Positions 41,855 through 52,100 of a stretch of 64,000 nucleotides of DNA are shown piece by piece. The stretch's first letter is position 1; every line of letters starts with the position of its first letter. Where the stretch lies: the NCBI RefSeq assembly GCF_000425425.1, contig NZ_AUDK01000007.1, forward strand, positions 112,286-176,285. The letters run 5' to 3'. Origin of the DNA: Flavobacterium daejeonense DSM 17708. GTDB lineage: Bacteria; Bacteroidota; Bacteroidia; Flavobacteriales; Flavobacteriaceae. A program made the position numbers and the translations under genes. The notes beneath the pieces are model-generated. The model made no database searches. It saw only the letters and a program-made list of their open reading frames with translations, and had not been told where the DNA came from.

Positions 41855-42475
41855 CTACAAAATATCCAAATCTCCTTTTCCTTCACGAATTACTTCCGGT
41901 TCGTGACCTGATAAATCGATAATAGTGGAAGCCACATTATCACCGTAACCGCCATCGATGACCATATCTACCAAATTCTGCCATTTTTCAAAAATCAATT
42001 CCGGATCAGTGGTATATTCTACTACGTCATCTTCATCACGAATAGACATCGTTACAATAGGATTTCCTAATTGACGCACAATTTCCAACGTAATATTATT
42101 GTTTGGCACACGAATACCTACAGTCGTTTTCTTTTTAAATTCTCTCGGTAAATTATTATTTCCCGGCAAAATAAAAGTATATGGTCCCGGTAAGGCTCTC
42201 TTTAAAATCTTAAAAGTCGAAGTATCAATTTGCTTCACATAATCTGAAAGATTACTCAAGTCGTGACAAATAAAAGAAAATTTGGCTTTTTCCAATTTTA
42301 CGCCTTTAATTTTTGCAATACGTTCCAATGCCCTTGAATTAGTTATATCACAACCTAAACCATAAACAGTATCCGTTGGATAAATTACCAAACCACCATC
42401 TTTTAAAACCTTAACCACTTTAGCAATCGCCGCCTCGGAAGGTTTGTCTTCGTATATTTTAATGAACTCTGCCAT
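41855..42475 (-). CDS. L-threonylcarbamoyladenylate synthase (Sua5/YrdC family)
   Basis: This 206-residue protein has the YrdC-fold motifs: KVLKDGGLVIYPTDTVYGLGCD near 22-42, IKGVKLEKAKFSFICHDL (substrate loop), ALPGPYTFILPGNN and VGIRVPNNN. It makes threonylcarbamoyl-AMP for tRNA t6A modification. It lacks the extra Sua5 C-terminal domain, so it is YrdC-like in size. It stands between the OmpA gene and the helicase. Confidence 0.9.
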   Translation of the reverse strand: MAEFIKIYEDKPSEAAIAKVVKVLKDGGLVIYPTDTVYGLGCDITNSRALERIAKIKGVKLEKAKFSFICHDLSNLSDYVKQIDTSTFKILKRALPGPYTFILPGNNNLPREFKKKTTVGIRVPNNNITLEIVRQLGNPIVTMSIRDEDDVVEYTTDPELIFEKWQNLVDMVIDGGYGDNVASTIIDLSGHEPEVIREGKGDLDIL

Positions 42476-42565
42476 TTTATATTTTATTACTTATAACACT
42501 ATTAAAGTTAAGAAAATCTATGGAATAAATCTATCTGCATTTAATTTTTGCTTTCTGCTACCTGA

Positions 42566-44899
42566 TTAGCCAATCACTTCCAGCTTCGCAAATCGCAGCA
42601 AAAGCTTTTTGATTCCTCCTACTTCAAATTTAATTTCCGCTTTTTTATCAGCGCCTACTCCTTCTAAATTCAATACCTGTCCGCGACCAAAACGCTCGTG
42701 CATGACGATATTTCCTGCGGTTAATTTATTATCAAACAAATTTGCCGTTCCCGAAGGCGCCTGAGAAGAAACCGGTTTTAATTTTCGAATGGCTGCTTCC
42801 GGTTTAGGCTGATTATCCGTAATGTATTTTGGCGGAGTTGAACTCACCGGTTTTGCCAAACGCAATTTAGACTTATCTACATCTCCAAAAATATCTTTGT
42901 CAATCATCGGTTTAAAACGATAATTTGTTTCGGCAGGCGTTAAATATTCCAAATATTGTCCGTCAATTTCTTCAATAAAACGAGAAGGTTCGCTATCTGT
43001 CAGTTTTCCCCAGCGATAACGTGACTGCGCATAAGTCAAATAAGCCTGATGTTCAGCTCTGGTTAGCGCCACATAAAATAATCGACGTTCTTCCTCCAAT
43101 TCGGAGCGCGTACTCATACTCATCGCCGAAGGAAACAAATCTTCTTCCATACCTACTACAAAAACATGAGGAAATTCCAGTCCTTTTGCCAGGTGAATCG
43201 TCATCAAAGCTACGCGATCTTCATCACTGGTATCTTTATCTAAATCGGTAGCTAAAGCCACATCTTCTAAAAATTCAGCCAACGAACCTCTTGCTCCATC
43301 CACTTCTTTTTGTCCTTCGGTAAAGTCTTTGATACCGTTTAACAATTCTTCGATATTTTGAATTCGGGCCATCCCTTCCGGTGTAGCATCTTTTTTCAAT
43401 TCCTGAACTAATCCGGTTTTTTTTGACACATGATCCGTTAGATAAAAAGCATCATGCGTTTCATTCAAAGCCTGAAAGCTCTGAATCATCGTTACAAAAT
43501 CCTGCAATTTTTGTCGGGTTCCCGCATTTAATTTCAGATCAATTTTATCAATATGCTGCATCACCTCATAAATAGATCTTTTATAATGATTCGCCGCAAC
43601 GGTTAATTTCTCAATAGTGGTATCTCCAATTCCACGTGCCGGATAATTAATCACGCGCACCAATGCTTCTTCGTCTTTTGGATTGATTACCAAACGCAAA
43701 TAACACAACACATCTTTGATTTCTTTTCTTTGATAAAACGACAAACCTCCATAAATACGATACGGAATATCTCTCTTTCGCAAAGCATCTTCCATAGCAC
43801 GGGATTGCGCATTGGTTCGATACAAAATAGCAAAGTGTCCGTTGTTTAGCTGATGTTGCATTTTTTGTTCAAAAATGGTACTGGCCACAAAGCGGCCTTC
43901 TTCAGCATCAGTCAAACTGCGATGTATTTTTATTTTCGGTCCAAAATCATTGGCTGTCCAAACTACTTTGTCTAACTTCGTTTTGTTGTGATCCATCACG
44001 GTGTTAGCCGCTTCCACAATGTTTCGGGTCGAACGGTAATTTTGCTCCAAACGGAAGGTTTTTACTCCCTGATAATCTTTTTGGAAATTCAAAATATTGT
44101 TGATGTTCGCTCCACGAAAGGCATAAATACTCTGCGCATCATCACCTACTACACAAATATTCTGAAATTTATCCGACAAAGCCCGAACAATCAAATATTG
44201 GGAATGATTCGTATCCTGATACTCATCCACCAGAATATATCGAAAACGGTTTTGATATTTGGCCAAAACATCCGGGAAACGAGTCAGTAATTCATTGGTT
44301 TTCAACAATAAATCATCAAAATCCATCGCTCCGGATTTAAAACAGCGATCTACATAATTTCGGTAAATTTCGCCCATTCGGGGTCTTTTTGCCATCGCAT
44401 CGGCTTCCTGCAAATCGGGATCGTTAAAATACGCTTTTACCGTAATCAAACTATTTTTAAAAGTAGAGATTCGTCCCAAAATTTGTTTTGGTTTGTAAAT
44501 ATCTTTATCCAATTGCATTTCTTTGATAATTCCCGAAATAGCACGAAGCGAATCCTGAGAATCATAAATCGTAAAATTTGACGGATAACCTAATTTATCT
44601 GCTTCCGAACGCAAAATTTTAGCAAAAATAGAGTGAAAAGTTCCCATCCAAAGATTCTTTGCCTCACTCGCTCCCACAATGTCAGCAATACGATTTTTCA
44701 TCTCACGAGCCGCTTTATTGGTAAACGTAAGCGATAAAATATTGAATGCATCAATGCCCTGATACATCAAATAAGCAATTCTTATGGTTAACACACGGGT
44801 TTTTCCCGAACCGGCTCCGGCAATAATAATCATTGGTCCATCTTTTTGTAATACCGGTTCGCGTTGTGCTTCGTTAAGTTGAGAAATATATTGTTGCAT
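42566..44899 (-). CDS. UvrD/PcrA-family DNA helicase
   Basis: This 777-residue superfamily 1A helicase begins with LNEAQREPVLQKDGPMIIIAG, then Walker A GAGSGKTRVL near 28-37. Further motifs are LVDEYQDTNHSQY (DEYQDT, II), VVGDDAQSIYAFRGA (III), RLEQNYRSTRNI (IV) and VALMTIHLAKGLEFPHVFVVG (V). A C-terminal Tudor-like tail (NIVMHERFGRGQVLNLEG) binds RNA polymerase in PcrA/UvrD relatives. It functions in repair and replication-fork clearance. Promoter element at 44918-44925. Confidence 0.93.
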   Translation of the reverse strand: MQQYISQLNEAQREPVLQKDGPMIIIAGAGSGKTRVLTIRIAYLMYQGIDAFNILSLTFTNKAAREMKNRIADIVGASEAKNLWMGTFHSIFAKILRSEADKLGYPSNFTIYDSQDSLRAISGIIKEMQLDKDIYKPKQILGRISTFKNSLITVKAYFNDPDLQEADAMAKRPRMGEIYRNYVDRCFKSGAMDFDDLLLKTNELLTRFPDVLAKYQNRFRYILVDEYQDTNHSQYLIVRALSDKFQNICVVGDDAQSIYAFRGANINNILNFQKDYQGVKTFRLEQNYRSTRNIVEAANTVMDHNKTKLDKVVWTANDFGPKIKIHRSLTDAEEGRFVASTIFEQKMQHQLNNGHFAILYRTNAQSRAMEDALRKRDIPYRIYGGLSFYQRKEIKDVLCYLRLVINPKDEEALVRVINYPARGIGDTTIEKLTVAANHYKRSIYEVMQHIDKIDLKLNAGTRQKLQDFVTMIQSFQALNETHDAFYLTDHVSKKTGLVQELKKDATPEGMARIQNIEELLNGIKDFTEGQKEVDGARGSLAEFLEDVALATDLDKDTSDEDRVALMTIHLAKGLEFPHVFVVGMEEDLFPSAMSMSTRSELEEERRLFYVALTRAEHQAYLTYAQSRYRWGKLTDSEPSRFIEEIDGQYLEYLTPAETNYRFKPMIDKDIFGDVDKSKLRLAKPVSSTPPKYITDNQPKPEAAIRKLKPVSSQAPSGTANLFDNKLTAGNIVMHERFGRGQVLNLEGVGADKKAEIKFEVGGIKKLLLRFAKLEVIG

Positions 44900-44917
44900 T
44901 ATCTAAAACTGTTTATG

Positions 44918-44925
44918 CAAAAATA
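44918..44925 (-). promoter_or_regulatory. -7 element of the helicase promoter
   Basis: The minus strand reads TATTTTTG, 18 bases upstream of the ATG. Confidence 0.6.
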
Positions 44926-44982
44926 AGTATTTAAGAATTAATTATAGTAGCAATGATTCATTCTAATTCCCAACAAAAAGCA

Positions 44983-44990
44983 TATTTTTG
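44983..44990 (+). promoter_or_regulatory. -7 element upstream of the 173-aa unknown gene
   Basis: TATTTTTG overlaps an alternative upstream start (44988), so the ATG at 45009 is chosen. Confidence 0.6.
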
Positions 44991-45008
44991 CTTTCAAAAT
45001 TTACACCA

Positions 45009-45530
45009 ATGAATTCTACAAACATCATCGAAATACTCGCTTACACTATTCCTTCTATCATTACAGGAGGAGTTGCCTATTTTTTATTTCAGGCTCATTT
45101 TAAAGACCAGCAAAAAACAAGACGCTGGCTGATTCAAAGAGACAACCAAAAAATTGCTTTACCGTTGAGATTACAGGCTTACGAGAGAATGGCTTTGTTT
45201 ATGGAACGTATTAATCCTTCGCAATTGGTAGTGCGAATTAATCCGATTTCTGACAACAAAAATGATTACGAAAATTACATTATTGCGCATATCGAACAGG
45301 AATTTGAACACAATATTGCCCAACAAATTTATATTTCCGACCAATGCTGGGCTGTTATTTTAACCGCTAAAAATGCGATTATTCAAATGATTCGCGCCGC
45401 TGCAAAAAATAAAAAAGTAAACAATGCCGACGAATTGAGAACTTTTGTAATCAGTGAATTATTAGAAAAAAATGCTCCTAACAATACCGCTTTGGCTTTT
45501 ATAAAAAATGAAATTGCCGAATTATGGTAA
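45009..45530 (+). CDS. Membrane-anchored protein of unknown function (DUF7935-like)
   Basis: From 45009 the product has 173 residues: one N-terminal transmembrane helix (ILAYTIPSIITGGVAYFLF), a basic stretch (KDQQKTRRWLIQRDNQK) and a helical cytosolic domain (LRLQAYERMALFMERINP, QQIYISDQCWAVILTAKNAI). I recall this as a Bacteroidota-specific conserved family; no activity is known. Its 3' end overlaps the converging patatin gene by 9 bases. Confidence 0.7.
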   Translation: MNSTNIIEILAYTIPSIITGGVAYFLFQAHFKDQQKTRRWLIQRDNQKIALPLRLQAYERMALFMERINPSQLVVRINPISDNKNDYENYIIAHIEQEFEHNIAQQIYISDQCWAVILTAKNAIIQMIRAAAKNKKVNNADELRTFVISELLEKNAPNNTALAFIKNEIAELW

Positions 45531-46430
45531 ACTGCTTTTCAATTCCAAAGCTTCGCTTTTTTTCTTGGCATACTGAAAACCTTCCTCCCACCATTGCGCC
45601 ATTTTTACTTTATTAAAAATCAAAGCATTATTAGTTAAATCAATCGGAGTGTAATACATATTCAGTTTTACATTATTATGTGAAGCCGATAAGGTTCCGA
45701 TAAGAATATCATGCTTTTCAATTTGATCCAATTCTATTTGAAACAAATCAATCAGTAATGAAAAAGGATTTTTTCCTATAGCAACTCTGGGCGTTGATTT
45801 TTCTGTTTCTAAAATAACAACATCCACCTCAGTTGCCCCGCGATTAATAGCTTCCTGGATTGGAACCAAGCTGGAAAATCCGCCGTCAGCATAATCTTTT
45901 CCTTTGATATTTACAATACTCATAAAAGGAATATAGTTACTCGAAATCCAAATCCAGTCGCAAAATTCGTCATACGTACAGTCTTTAATCGACTTGTATT
46001 CTGCCTGATTATTAGTCAGATTCGTTACTGTAACCACCACATCCGTTTCCTGAGCTTTCAATTGATTAAATTCCCCAATTGGTAAATTTTTCTTGATGTA
46101 CGAACGTAGTTTTTTGCTTTCGCCAAAGGTTCTTTTCCCTTTAAAAAACTGCAACAAAACATTAAAGTGATTGATGCTTACTACATCAACACCATTCTTT
46201 TTTTTAACGACAAACGGATTGATATTAAATATTTTACCCATGTTCACATTGGTATAAATACGATGTATTTTGTCAATATTTCCCAGTGCCAAATGAGGAA
46301 TCAGCAAACTTCCGGTAGAAGTTCCAATAAACAAATCATATTTTACTTTTTTATTTTCCAATAGAAATTGCGCCACGCCGCCCGCAAAAGCGCCTTTGCT
46401 TCCTCCTCCGGAAATAACCAATGCCCGCAT
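45522..46430 (-). CDS. Patatin-like phospholipase
   Basis: This 302-residue protein has the patatin signatures: oxyanion hole GGGSKGAFAGG near 8-18, nucleophile elbow GTSTG near 37-41 and the Asp of DGG (KDYADGGFSS near 178-187). The serine-aspartate dyad suggests lipid acyl hydrolase activity. There is no signal peptide, so it is probably cytosolic. It starts 8 bases after the M1 peptidase stop, in the same direction. Confidence 0.9.
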   Translation of the reverse strand: MRALVISGGGSKGAFAGGVAQFLLENKKVKYDLFIGTSTGSLLIPHLALGNIDKIHRIYTNVNMGKIFNINPFVVKKKNGVDVVSINHFNVLLQFFKGKRTFGESKKLRSYIKKNLPIGEFNQLKAQETDVVVTVTNLTNNQAEYKSIKDCTYDEFCDWIWISSNYIPFMSIVNIKGKDYADGGFSSLVPIQEAINRGATEVDVVILETEKSTPRVAIGKNPFSLLIDLFQIELDQIEKHDILIGTLSASHNNVKLNMYYTPIDLTNNALIFNKVKMAQWWEEGFQYAKKKSEALELKSSLP

Positions 46431-46437
46431 AAATATT

Positions 46438-48501
46438 TTAATTTAATAATCGATTCAGTTGAAATTGTTCTTTGTCGCTTAAATTAGGTAAAATTCGAAT
46501 AAAAGCTGTCCTGTATTCCTGATTTTTCAATAATATTCGAATGTTGTCGCGTCCAAATTTTGAAAATTGCCACATATGATGCGTAGTGGCTTTAACTAAA
46601 TTAATCAAAACAGTGTCGTTGATAATTTTAAAACCAATGAGTTTTTCCAATGCATTTTGTCGGGTTGTAGCTTCATATTTTTCAGATGAATAATCAATTA
46701 ATTCGATAATTACAGCCTGTTTATCACAAACGTATTCAGGAGTCATTAAAACCAAAGACAGCCATAAAGTGCGCAAATTGAAATCGTTGAAACCAATCCA
46801 TTTTTTAGATTTCTCCAAATATTCCAAACGCTGTTTAGGAAAATTGCGCCACAAATATAACAAGACAATTTCCTGAGTTTGATACGAATCATCTTCCAAC
46901 AAACTTTCGTACTCCATTCTGAATGCTTCCGGAATTTTTGGCAAATTATAAGCAACCGACTGACGAACTTGCAGCTTTTTACTATTTAAAGCTAATTCCA
47001 ATAATTCTCTTTTTGCTTCAAAACTTTCATTTCTAAGTTGATTAACCACCATCTCTTTTAAAAGATAATGAGCATCCGACATGAGAATCATTTTAAAAAA
47101 ACCTTGTTTGGTTGCTAAAGATTCAGACTTTCGTTTATCAACTTCGAGCATCAACTTAGTGATTTTATTTTTATAAAGTAACTTATTGATTTTAGTAGTA
47201 TTAATTATAGTTGATTCGAGCCATTCTTTAGAAAATAAATCCGTATCAAAATTACTTACTTTTCTAACTTCAGCTAAAAAATCTTCGGTAGTTACCGTTT
47301 TAAAAGCATATTTTTTCAGATAATTTTTTACCAGTCTTTTGAATTTTCTATCACCAATTTCCTGATGTAACACAAACAAAGCCCAGGCTCCTTTTTGGTA
47401 ATAAGTCATTGAACTCGCTTTATCACTCAAAATCGGAATGGTGTCCGTTCCTGAAGCATATTTTATTTGCTGAATGGATTCGTACATTTTAGAATAAAAA
47501 TAATCTTCTCCGTAAATAGATTTTTCAGCTAACAACGCATAATAAGTTGCAAAACCTTCCTGCAACCAATGATGTTTCCCACTGCGAGCCGTAACCAAAT
47601 CGCCAAACCACTGATGTGCTAATTCATGCGCATCAACATTGGTATAACTTCGATCTACAAAACCAATAGAATCCACCATATAGCGGGTTGCAAATAAAGT
47701 TGCGGAAGTATTTTCCATCCCAGCATACAAAAAATCCCGAACCGGAACTTGTTTATAAACTTTCCAAGGATATTTCACTCCAATTTCCTTTTCTAAAAAA
47801 TCAAAAATCCGTTTTGAATAACGATACGTTGGCTCAAAACGTGACTTATCTTTTGGTTCAAAATATAATTCTAAAGGAATTTTACTTTTGCTTAATAGTT
47901 GTTGTTTTTCAAATTTTCCAATAGCCAACATTAACAAATAAGAACTCATTGGGTTTTCCATTTCATAAGTCCATTTAGTGATATTTTCAATATTGCTTTT
48001 TTGCTTTAAAACACCATTACTAACTACCTTATAATCTGATTTAAACGAAACTTCAAGATTAAAAATTACTTTTTCATTTACATCATCAAAACTTGGAAAC
48101 CAATGACTGGTATATTTACCCTGCCCCTGTGTCCAAATTTGCAAATCGGTATCTTTTTCAGAATTCACAAAATACAGCGTTTGTTTTGGTGTTGCTTTGT
48201 ACTCAAAACTAATTTGGTTTTTACCTTTTCGAAAAGGAAAAACAATCAAAAGCTGTTTTCCGGAATTGATAAACGAAATGTTTTCATGATTCAATTCTAC
48301 TTTAGAAAACTGCATATTTTGAGCGTCAATTTTCAAAGTATCAATCGGATTTAAAATTGTAAAAGAATAATTTACATTTCCTGAAATCGATTTTTCATCA
48401 GTATTTAATTGTAAACGGGCAGCAACAGAAGTAAAATCGATATTTTTAGTTTGCTGGGCAAAAACAAAGGTGGAAAGAAAAAGAAACAGGTATTTCATCA
48501 A
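46438..48501 (-). CDS. M1-family aminopeptidase
   Basis: This 687-residue exported peptidase has a signal peptide (MKYLFLFLSTFVFAQ), an N-terminal saddle domain, the GAMEN-like AGMENTSATLF and the zinc motif HELAHQWFGDLVTARSGKHHWLQEGFATYYA (split HELAH near 291 and E 19 residues later). The C-terminal helical region completes the fold. A second ATG one codon in is equally possible as the start. It likely trims peptides outside the cytosol. Confidence 0.92.
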   Translation of the reverse strand: MMKYLFLFLSTFVFAQQTKNIDFTSVAARLQLNTDEKSISGNVNYSFTILNPIDTLKIDAQNMQFSKVELNHENISFINSGKQLLIVFPFRKGKNQISFEYKATPKQTLYFVNSEKDTDLQIWTQGQGKYTSHWFPSFDDVNEKVIFNLEVSFKSDYKVVSNGVLKQKSNIENITKWTYEMENPMSSYLLMLAIGKFEKQQLLSKSKIPLELYFEPKDKSRFEPTYRYSKRIFDFLEKEIGVKYPWKVYKQVPVRDFLYAGMENTSATLFATRYMVDSIGFVDRSYTNVDAHELAHQWFGDLVTARSGKHHWLQEGFATYYALLAEKSIYGEDYFYSKMYESIQQIKYASGTDTIPILSDKASSMTYYQKGAWALFVLHQEIGDRKFKRLVKNYLKKYAFKTVTTEDFLAEVRKVSNFDTDLFSKEWLESTIINTTKINKLLYKNKITKLMLEVDKRKSESLATKQGFFKMILMSDAHYLLKEMVVNQLRNESFEAKRELLELALNSKKLQVRQSVAYNLPKIPEAFRMEYESLLEDDSYQTQEIVLLYLWRNFPKQRLEYLEKSKKWIGFNDFNLRTLWLSLVLMTPEYVCDKQAVIIELIDYSSEKYEATTRQNALEKLIGFKIINDTVLINLVKATTHHMWQFSKFGRDNIRILLKNQEYRTAFIRILPNLSDKEQFQLNRLLN

Positions 48502-48556
48502 AAAAATAATTATAGCAGATTTTCAAAGTTACAAAGGTTTCACCAACAAATCGAAG

Positions 48557-48564
48557 TATTTTTG
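48557..48564 (+). promoter_or_regulatory. -7 element upstream of the Dph6-like gene
   Basis: TATTTTTG, 34 bases before the TTG start. No clear TTG at the -33 position. Confidence 0.45.
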
Positions 48565-48598
48565 TATGTTTACCTCATAAAGTTTTAATAAAATCACC

Positions 48599-49330
48599 TT
48601 GAAAAAAGCCCTTTTTAATTGGAGCAGCGGAAAAGATTCTGCTTTAGCCTTATACAAAATACTTCAAAATCCCGATTTTAAAATTGAATACCTGTTAACC
48701 AGTGTCAATCATCAATTTCAGCGAATTTCCATGCACGGTGTTCGGGTTGAATTATTAGAACAACAAGCCAAAAGCATCGGAATTCCGTTGGAAATCATGC
48801 AAATTCCGGAAATGCCTTCTATGGAAGTTTACGAAAATGTGATGCAGCAAACGTTAGAAAAACTAAAAGAAAAAGGCATTACCCATTCGGTTTTTGGAGA
48901 TATTTTTCTGGAAGATTTACGCCAATATCGCGAAGATAAATTGGCTACAATTGGATTCGAAGGAGTTTTCCCAATTTGGAAAATCCCAACTAAAGATTTG
49001 ATACAGGAATTTATTGCTTCAGGTTTTAAAACAATCGTTGTTTGCGTAAACGAGCGTTATTTAGACCAAAGTTTCGTGGGCAGAATCATTGACCAGCAAT
49101 TTATTGATGATTTACCGGAAAACGTGGATGTATGTGGAGAAAACGGAGAATTTCACACTTTTTGTTTTGACGGACCTATTTTCCAAAAACCAATTGAATT
49201 TGAAACCGGCGAAATCGTTTATCGAAAATACGAAAAACCCAAACAAGAATCCTCAAACACCGCCTGCGATTCTGATGATTCAACCGCCTACGATTACGGT
49301 TTTTGGTATTGCGATTTGATTCCTAAATAA
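48599..49330 (+). CDS. Dph6-related ATP pyrophosphatase
   Basis: This 243-residue protein has the PP-loop FNWSSGKDSALALYKILQ at the N-terminus and the Dph6/MJ0570-type body: THSVFGDIFLEDLRQYREDKL, GFEGVFPIWKIPTKDLIQEFIASGFKTIVVCVNE (in parts) and CGENGEFHTFCFDGPIF. Bacteria lack diphthamide, so a different adenylating or amidating role is likely (B12- or nucleotide-related roles are suggested for some relatives). Starts at TTG. Confidence 0.85.
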   Translation: MKKALFNWSSGKDSALALYKILQNPDFKIEYLLTSVNHQFQRISMHGVRVELLEQQAKSIGIPLEIMQIPEMPSMEVYENVMQQTLEKLKEKGITHSVFGDIFLEDLRQYREDKLATIGFEGVFPIWKIPTKDLIQEFIASGFKTIVVCVNERYLDQSFVGRIIDQQFIDDLPENVDVCGENGEFHTFCFDGPIFQKPIEFETGEIVYRKYEKPKQESSNTACDSDDSTAYDYGFWYCDLIPK

Positions 49331-49338
49331 TACAAAAA

Positions 49339-49389
49339 ACCGCAAATTTGCAAATTATTATAAAGTAAACTAATTTGCGAATTTGCGGT
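49339..49389. terminator. Inverted-repeat element between converging genes
   Basis: CCGCAAATTTGCAAATTA (left) and TAATTTGCGAATTTGCGG (right) form an 18-bp stem with one mismatch, flanked by A and T runs. It may end the Dph6-like and lon transcripts. Confidence 0.65.
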
Positions 49390-49424
49390 AAATTTTATTT
49401 ACAAGACTTATTAAAAGCTGTATT

Positions 49425-51875
49425 TTACAATTTCTTAGCGTGTTTTACTTTTTGATTGGTAATAGCAATGGCCAAAACTTCGCTCATTTCTTTTACATAA
49501 TGAAAAGTAACACCGTTTAAATATTCCGGTTTGATTTCATCTACATCACTTTTATTTTCGTGACATAAAATGATTTCTTTGATATTAGCTCTTTTAGCAG
49601 CCAGGATTTTTTCTTTGATTCCGCCTACCGGCAACACTTTTCCTCTCAGCGTAATTTCTCCGGTCATTGCAATGTGTTTCTTTATTCTTTTTTGTGTAAA
49701 CAAAGAAACCAAAGAAGTCAACATCGCAATTCCGGCACTTGGTCCGTCTTTAGGCGTTGCTCCTTCCGGTACATGTAAATGAATATTATATTTAGTCAAT
49801 ACTTCCGGATTCAAACCTAATTGCTCCGCATTGGCTTTGATATATTCCAAAGCAATCGTTGCCGATTCTTTCATAACATTGCCTAAATTTCCGGTAATAC
49901 TCATACTTCCTTTTCCCGGCGAAAGCAAAGATTCTATAAACAAAATATCCCCTCCGACACTTGTCCAGGCTAATCCCGTAACTACTCCGGCAACATCATT
50001 GTTTTCGTATTTGTCACGCTCCAAACGAGGAACACCAAGTACTTTTACAATATCTTCGTCGGTTACTTTTTTATTGTATTCCTCTTCCATTGCTACAGAT
50101 TTAGCCGCATTACGAATCACCTGTGCAATTTTGGCTTCTAAACCACGAACACCTGATTCACGGGTATATCCTTCAATAATTTTTTCCAATTGTTTTTTAC
50201 CAATGGTCAAATCTTTCGAAGTTAACCCATGTTCTTTTAACTGACGCGGAAACAAATGTTGTTTAGCGATTTCAACCTTTTCTTCGATGGTATAACCTGA
50301 CATTTTGATGATTTCCATTCTATCCCTTAATGCCGGCTGGATAGCGCCCATATTATTTGAAGTAGCGATAAACATCACCTTAGACAAATCATAGCCCAAT
50401 TCTACAAAATTATCGTAGAAAGCACTATTTTGCTCCGGATCTAAAACCTCTAACAAAGCAGATGAAGGATCTCCGTGATTACTATTCGATAATTTATCGA
50501 TTTCGTCTAAAACAAAAACCGGATTAGAAGTTCCTGCTTTTTTCAAACTCTGAATAATTCTTCCGGGCATCGCTCCGATATAGGTTTTTCTGTGACCGCG
50601 AATTTCTGCTTCATCGCGTAATCCACCCAAAGAAATACGAACATATTCACGACCTAAAGCTTCAGCAACCGAACGTCCGATAGAAGTTTTTCCCACTCCC
50701 GGAGGTCCAGTCAAACAAATAATTGGCGATTTCATATCGTTTCTTAACTTCAAAACAGCCAAGTGCTCAATCATTCTTTTCTTTACTTCATCTAATCCAA
50801 AATGATCTCTATCCAGAATTTTTTGAGCATTTTTTAAATCAAAATTATCTTTAGAAAATTCATTCCAAGGCAAATCCAACAGCAATTCTAAGTGATTCCT
50901 TTGAATGCTGTAATCAGGAGCCTGCGGATTCATGCGACGCATTTTAGTCAGTTCTTTTTCAAAAATCTGCTGCGTTTTTTCGTCCCATTTTTTAGTTTTA
51001 GACTTTACTAACATTTCATCCATTTCCTCCTCCTGAGTCGAACCACCTAATTCTTCCTGAATGGTTTTCATCTGTTGGTGCAGGAAATATTCTCTTTGTT
51101 GCTGATCTAAATCAAAACGAACTTTAGACTGAATATCGTTTTTAAGTTCCAATTTCTGCAACTCGACATTCATATATTTTAAAGTTTCTAAAGCTCTGTC
51201 TTTTAAATTATTGATTGCTAACAAATCTTGCTTTTCTTTAACAGATAAATTCATATTAGAAGTCACAAAATTGATTAGGAAAGACTGACTTTCGATATTT
51301 TTTATAGCAAAAGTAGCTTCACTCGGAATATTAGGACTCACCTTAATTATTTGGATTGCTAATTCTTTGATAGAATCCAATATGGCTAAAAATTCAGAAT
51401 CATCACTTTCAGGTCTGTCTTCTGAAAAATCCTTAATAATAGCTGAAAGATAAGGCTCTTCCGATGTAATCGATTCGATTTCAAAACGCTTTTTCCCTTG
51501 CAAAATAACTGTAGTGGTTCCGTCAGGCATTTTAAGCACTCTTAAAATACGTGCAACTGTACCAATAGAATTGATATCCTCTTTAGTAGGATCTTCAATA
51601 TCTTCATTTTTTTGGGCAACAACACCTATAATTTTACCATCGGCATTCGCATCATCGATTAATTTTATCGACTTATCACGACCCGCAGTAATAGGAATTA
51701 CAACTCCAGGAAACAACACCATGTTTCGCAAAGGAAGAATCGGTAAAGATTCCGGCAATTGCTCTTTAATCATTTCTTCTTCATCTTCAGGAGTTAATAA
51801 TGGTATTAATTCCGCTTCTGAATCGAATTCTTGTTGTGACAAATTGTCAAGTGTAAGTATTTTATGTTTTGACAT
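49425..51875 (-). CDS. lon: ATP-dependent Lon protease
   Basis: This 816-residue protein has the N-terminal LON substrate domain (LPILPLRNMVLFPGVVIPI near 42-60), Walker A TGPPGVGKTSIGR near 390, Walker B VFVLDEIDKL, and the C-terminal serine-lysine protease: GPSAGIAML (catalytic Ser near 706) and VGGIKEKILAAKRA (catalytic Lys near 749). It degrades misfolded and regulatory proteins. Length is standard. A TAACTTTG element lies at 51924-51931 on the minus strand. Confidence 0.96.
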   Translation of the reverse strand: MSKHKILTLDNLSQQEFDSEAELIPLLTPEDEEEMIKEQLPESLPILPLRNMVLFPGVVIPITAGRDKSIKLIDDANADGKIIGVVAQKNEDIEDPTKEDINSIGTVARILRVLKMPDGTTTVILQGKKRFEIESITSEEPYLSAIIKDFSEDRPESDDSEFLAILDSIKELAIQIIKVSPNIPSEATFAIKNIESQSFLINFVTSNMNLSVKEKQDLLAINNLKDRALETLKYMNVELQKLELKNDIQSKVRFDLDQQQREYFLHQQMKTIQEELGGSTQEEEMDEMLVKSKTKKWDEKTQQIFEKELTKMRRMNPQAPDYSIQRNHLELLLDLPWNEFSKDNFDLKNAQKILDRDHFGLDEVKKRMIEHLAVLKLRNDMKSPIICLTGPPGVGKTSIGRSVAEALGREYVRISLGGLRDEAEIRGHRKTYIGAMPGRIIQSLKKAGTSNPVFVLDEIDKLSNSNHGDPSSALLEVLDPEQNSAFYDNFVELGYDLSKVMFIATSNNMGAIQPALRDRMEIIKMSGYTIEEKVEIAKQHLFPRQLKEHGLTSKDLTIGKKQLEKIIEGYTRESGVRGLEAKIAQVIRNAAKSVAMEEEYNKKVTDEDIVKVLGVPRLERDKYENNDVAGVVTGLAWTSVGGDILFIESLLSPGKGSMSITGNLGNVMKESATIALEYIKANAEQLGLNPEVLTKYNIHLHVPEGATPKDGPSAGIAMLTSLVSLFTQKRIKKHIAMTGEITLRGKVLPVGGIKEKILAAKRANIKEIILCHENKSDVDEIKPEYLNGVTFHYVKEMSEVLAIAITNQKVKHAKKL

Positions 51876-51923
51876 AGTAAAATTTAAGTCTTTTTGTCAT
51901 TAAATTTATTTACCATTTAATAA

Positions 51924-51931
51924 CAAAGTTA
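51924..51931 (-). promoter_or_regulatory. -7 element of the lon promoter
   Basis: The minus strand reads TAACTTTG, 48 bases upstream of the lon start. No good -33. Confidence 0.45.
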
Positions 51932-52040
51932 GTATTAACACACTGTTACATTACTGAAAATCAAATAATAATCACTATTAACAGTATTATGCATCCATTA
52001 TAAAACAATCTTTGTGCCATAAAAACACACCTAAAAAGCA

Positions 52041-52079
52041 AATTGCCCTGAAAAAGCAAACTACTTTTTAAGGGCAATT
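52041..52079 (-). terminator. Hairpin after the 296-aa lipoprotein gene
   Basis: AATTGCCCT (52041-52049) pairs with AGGGCAATT (52071-52079) around a 21-base loop. On the minus strand it follows the stop at 52101. The T run is weak. Confidence 0.5.
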
Positions 52080-52100
52080 CCTAAAAAATTAAATTCTCAA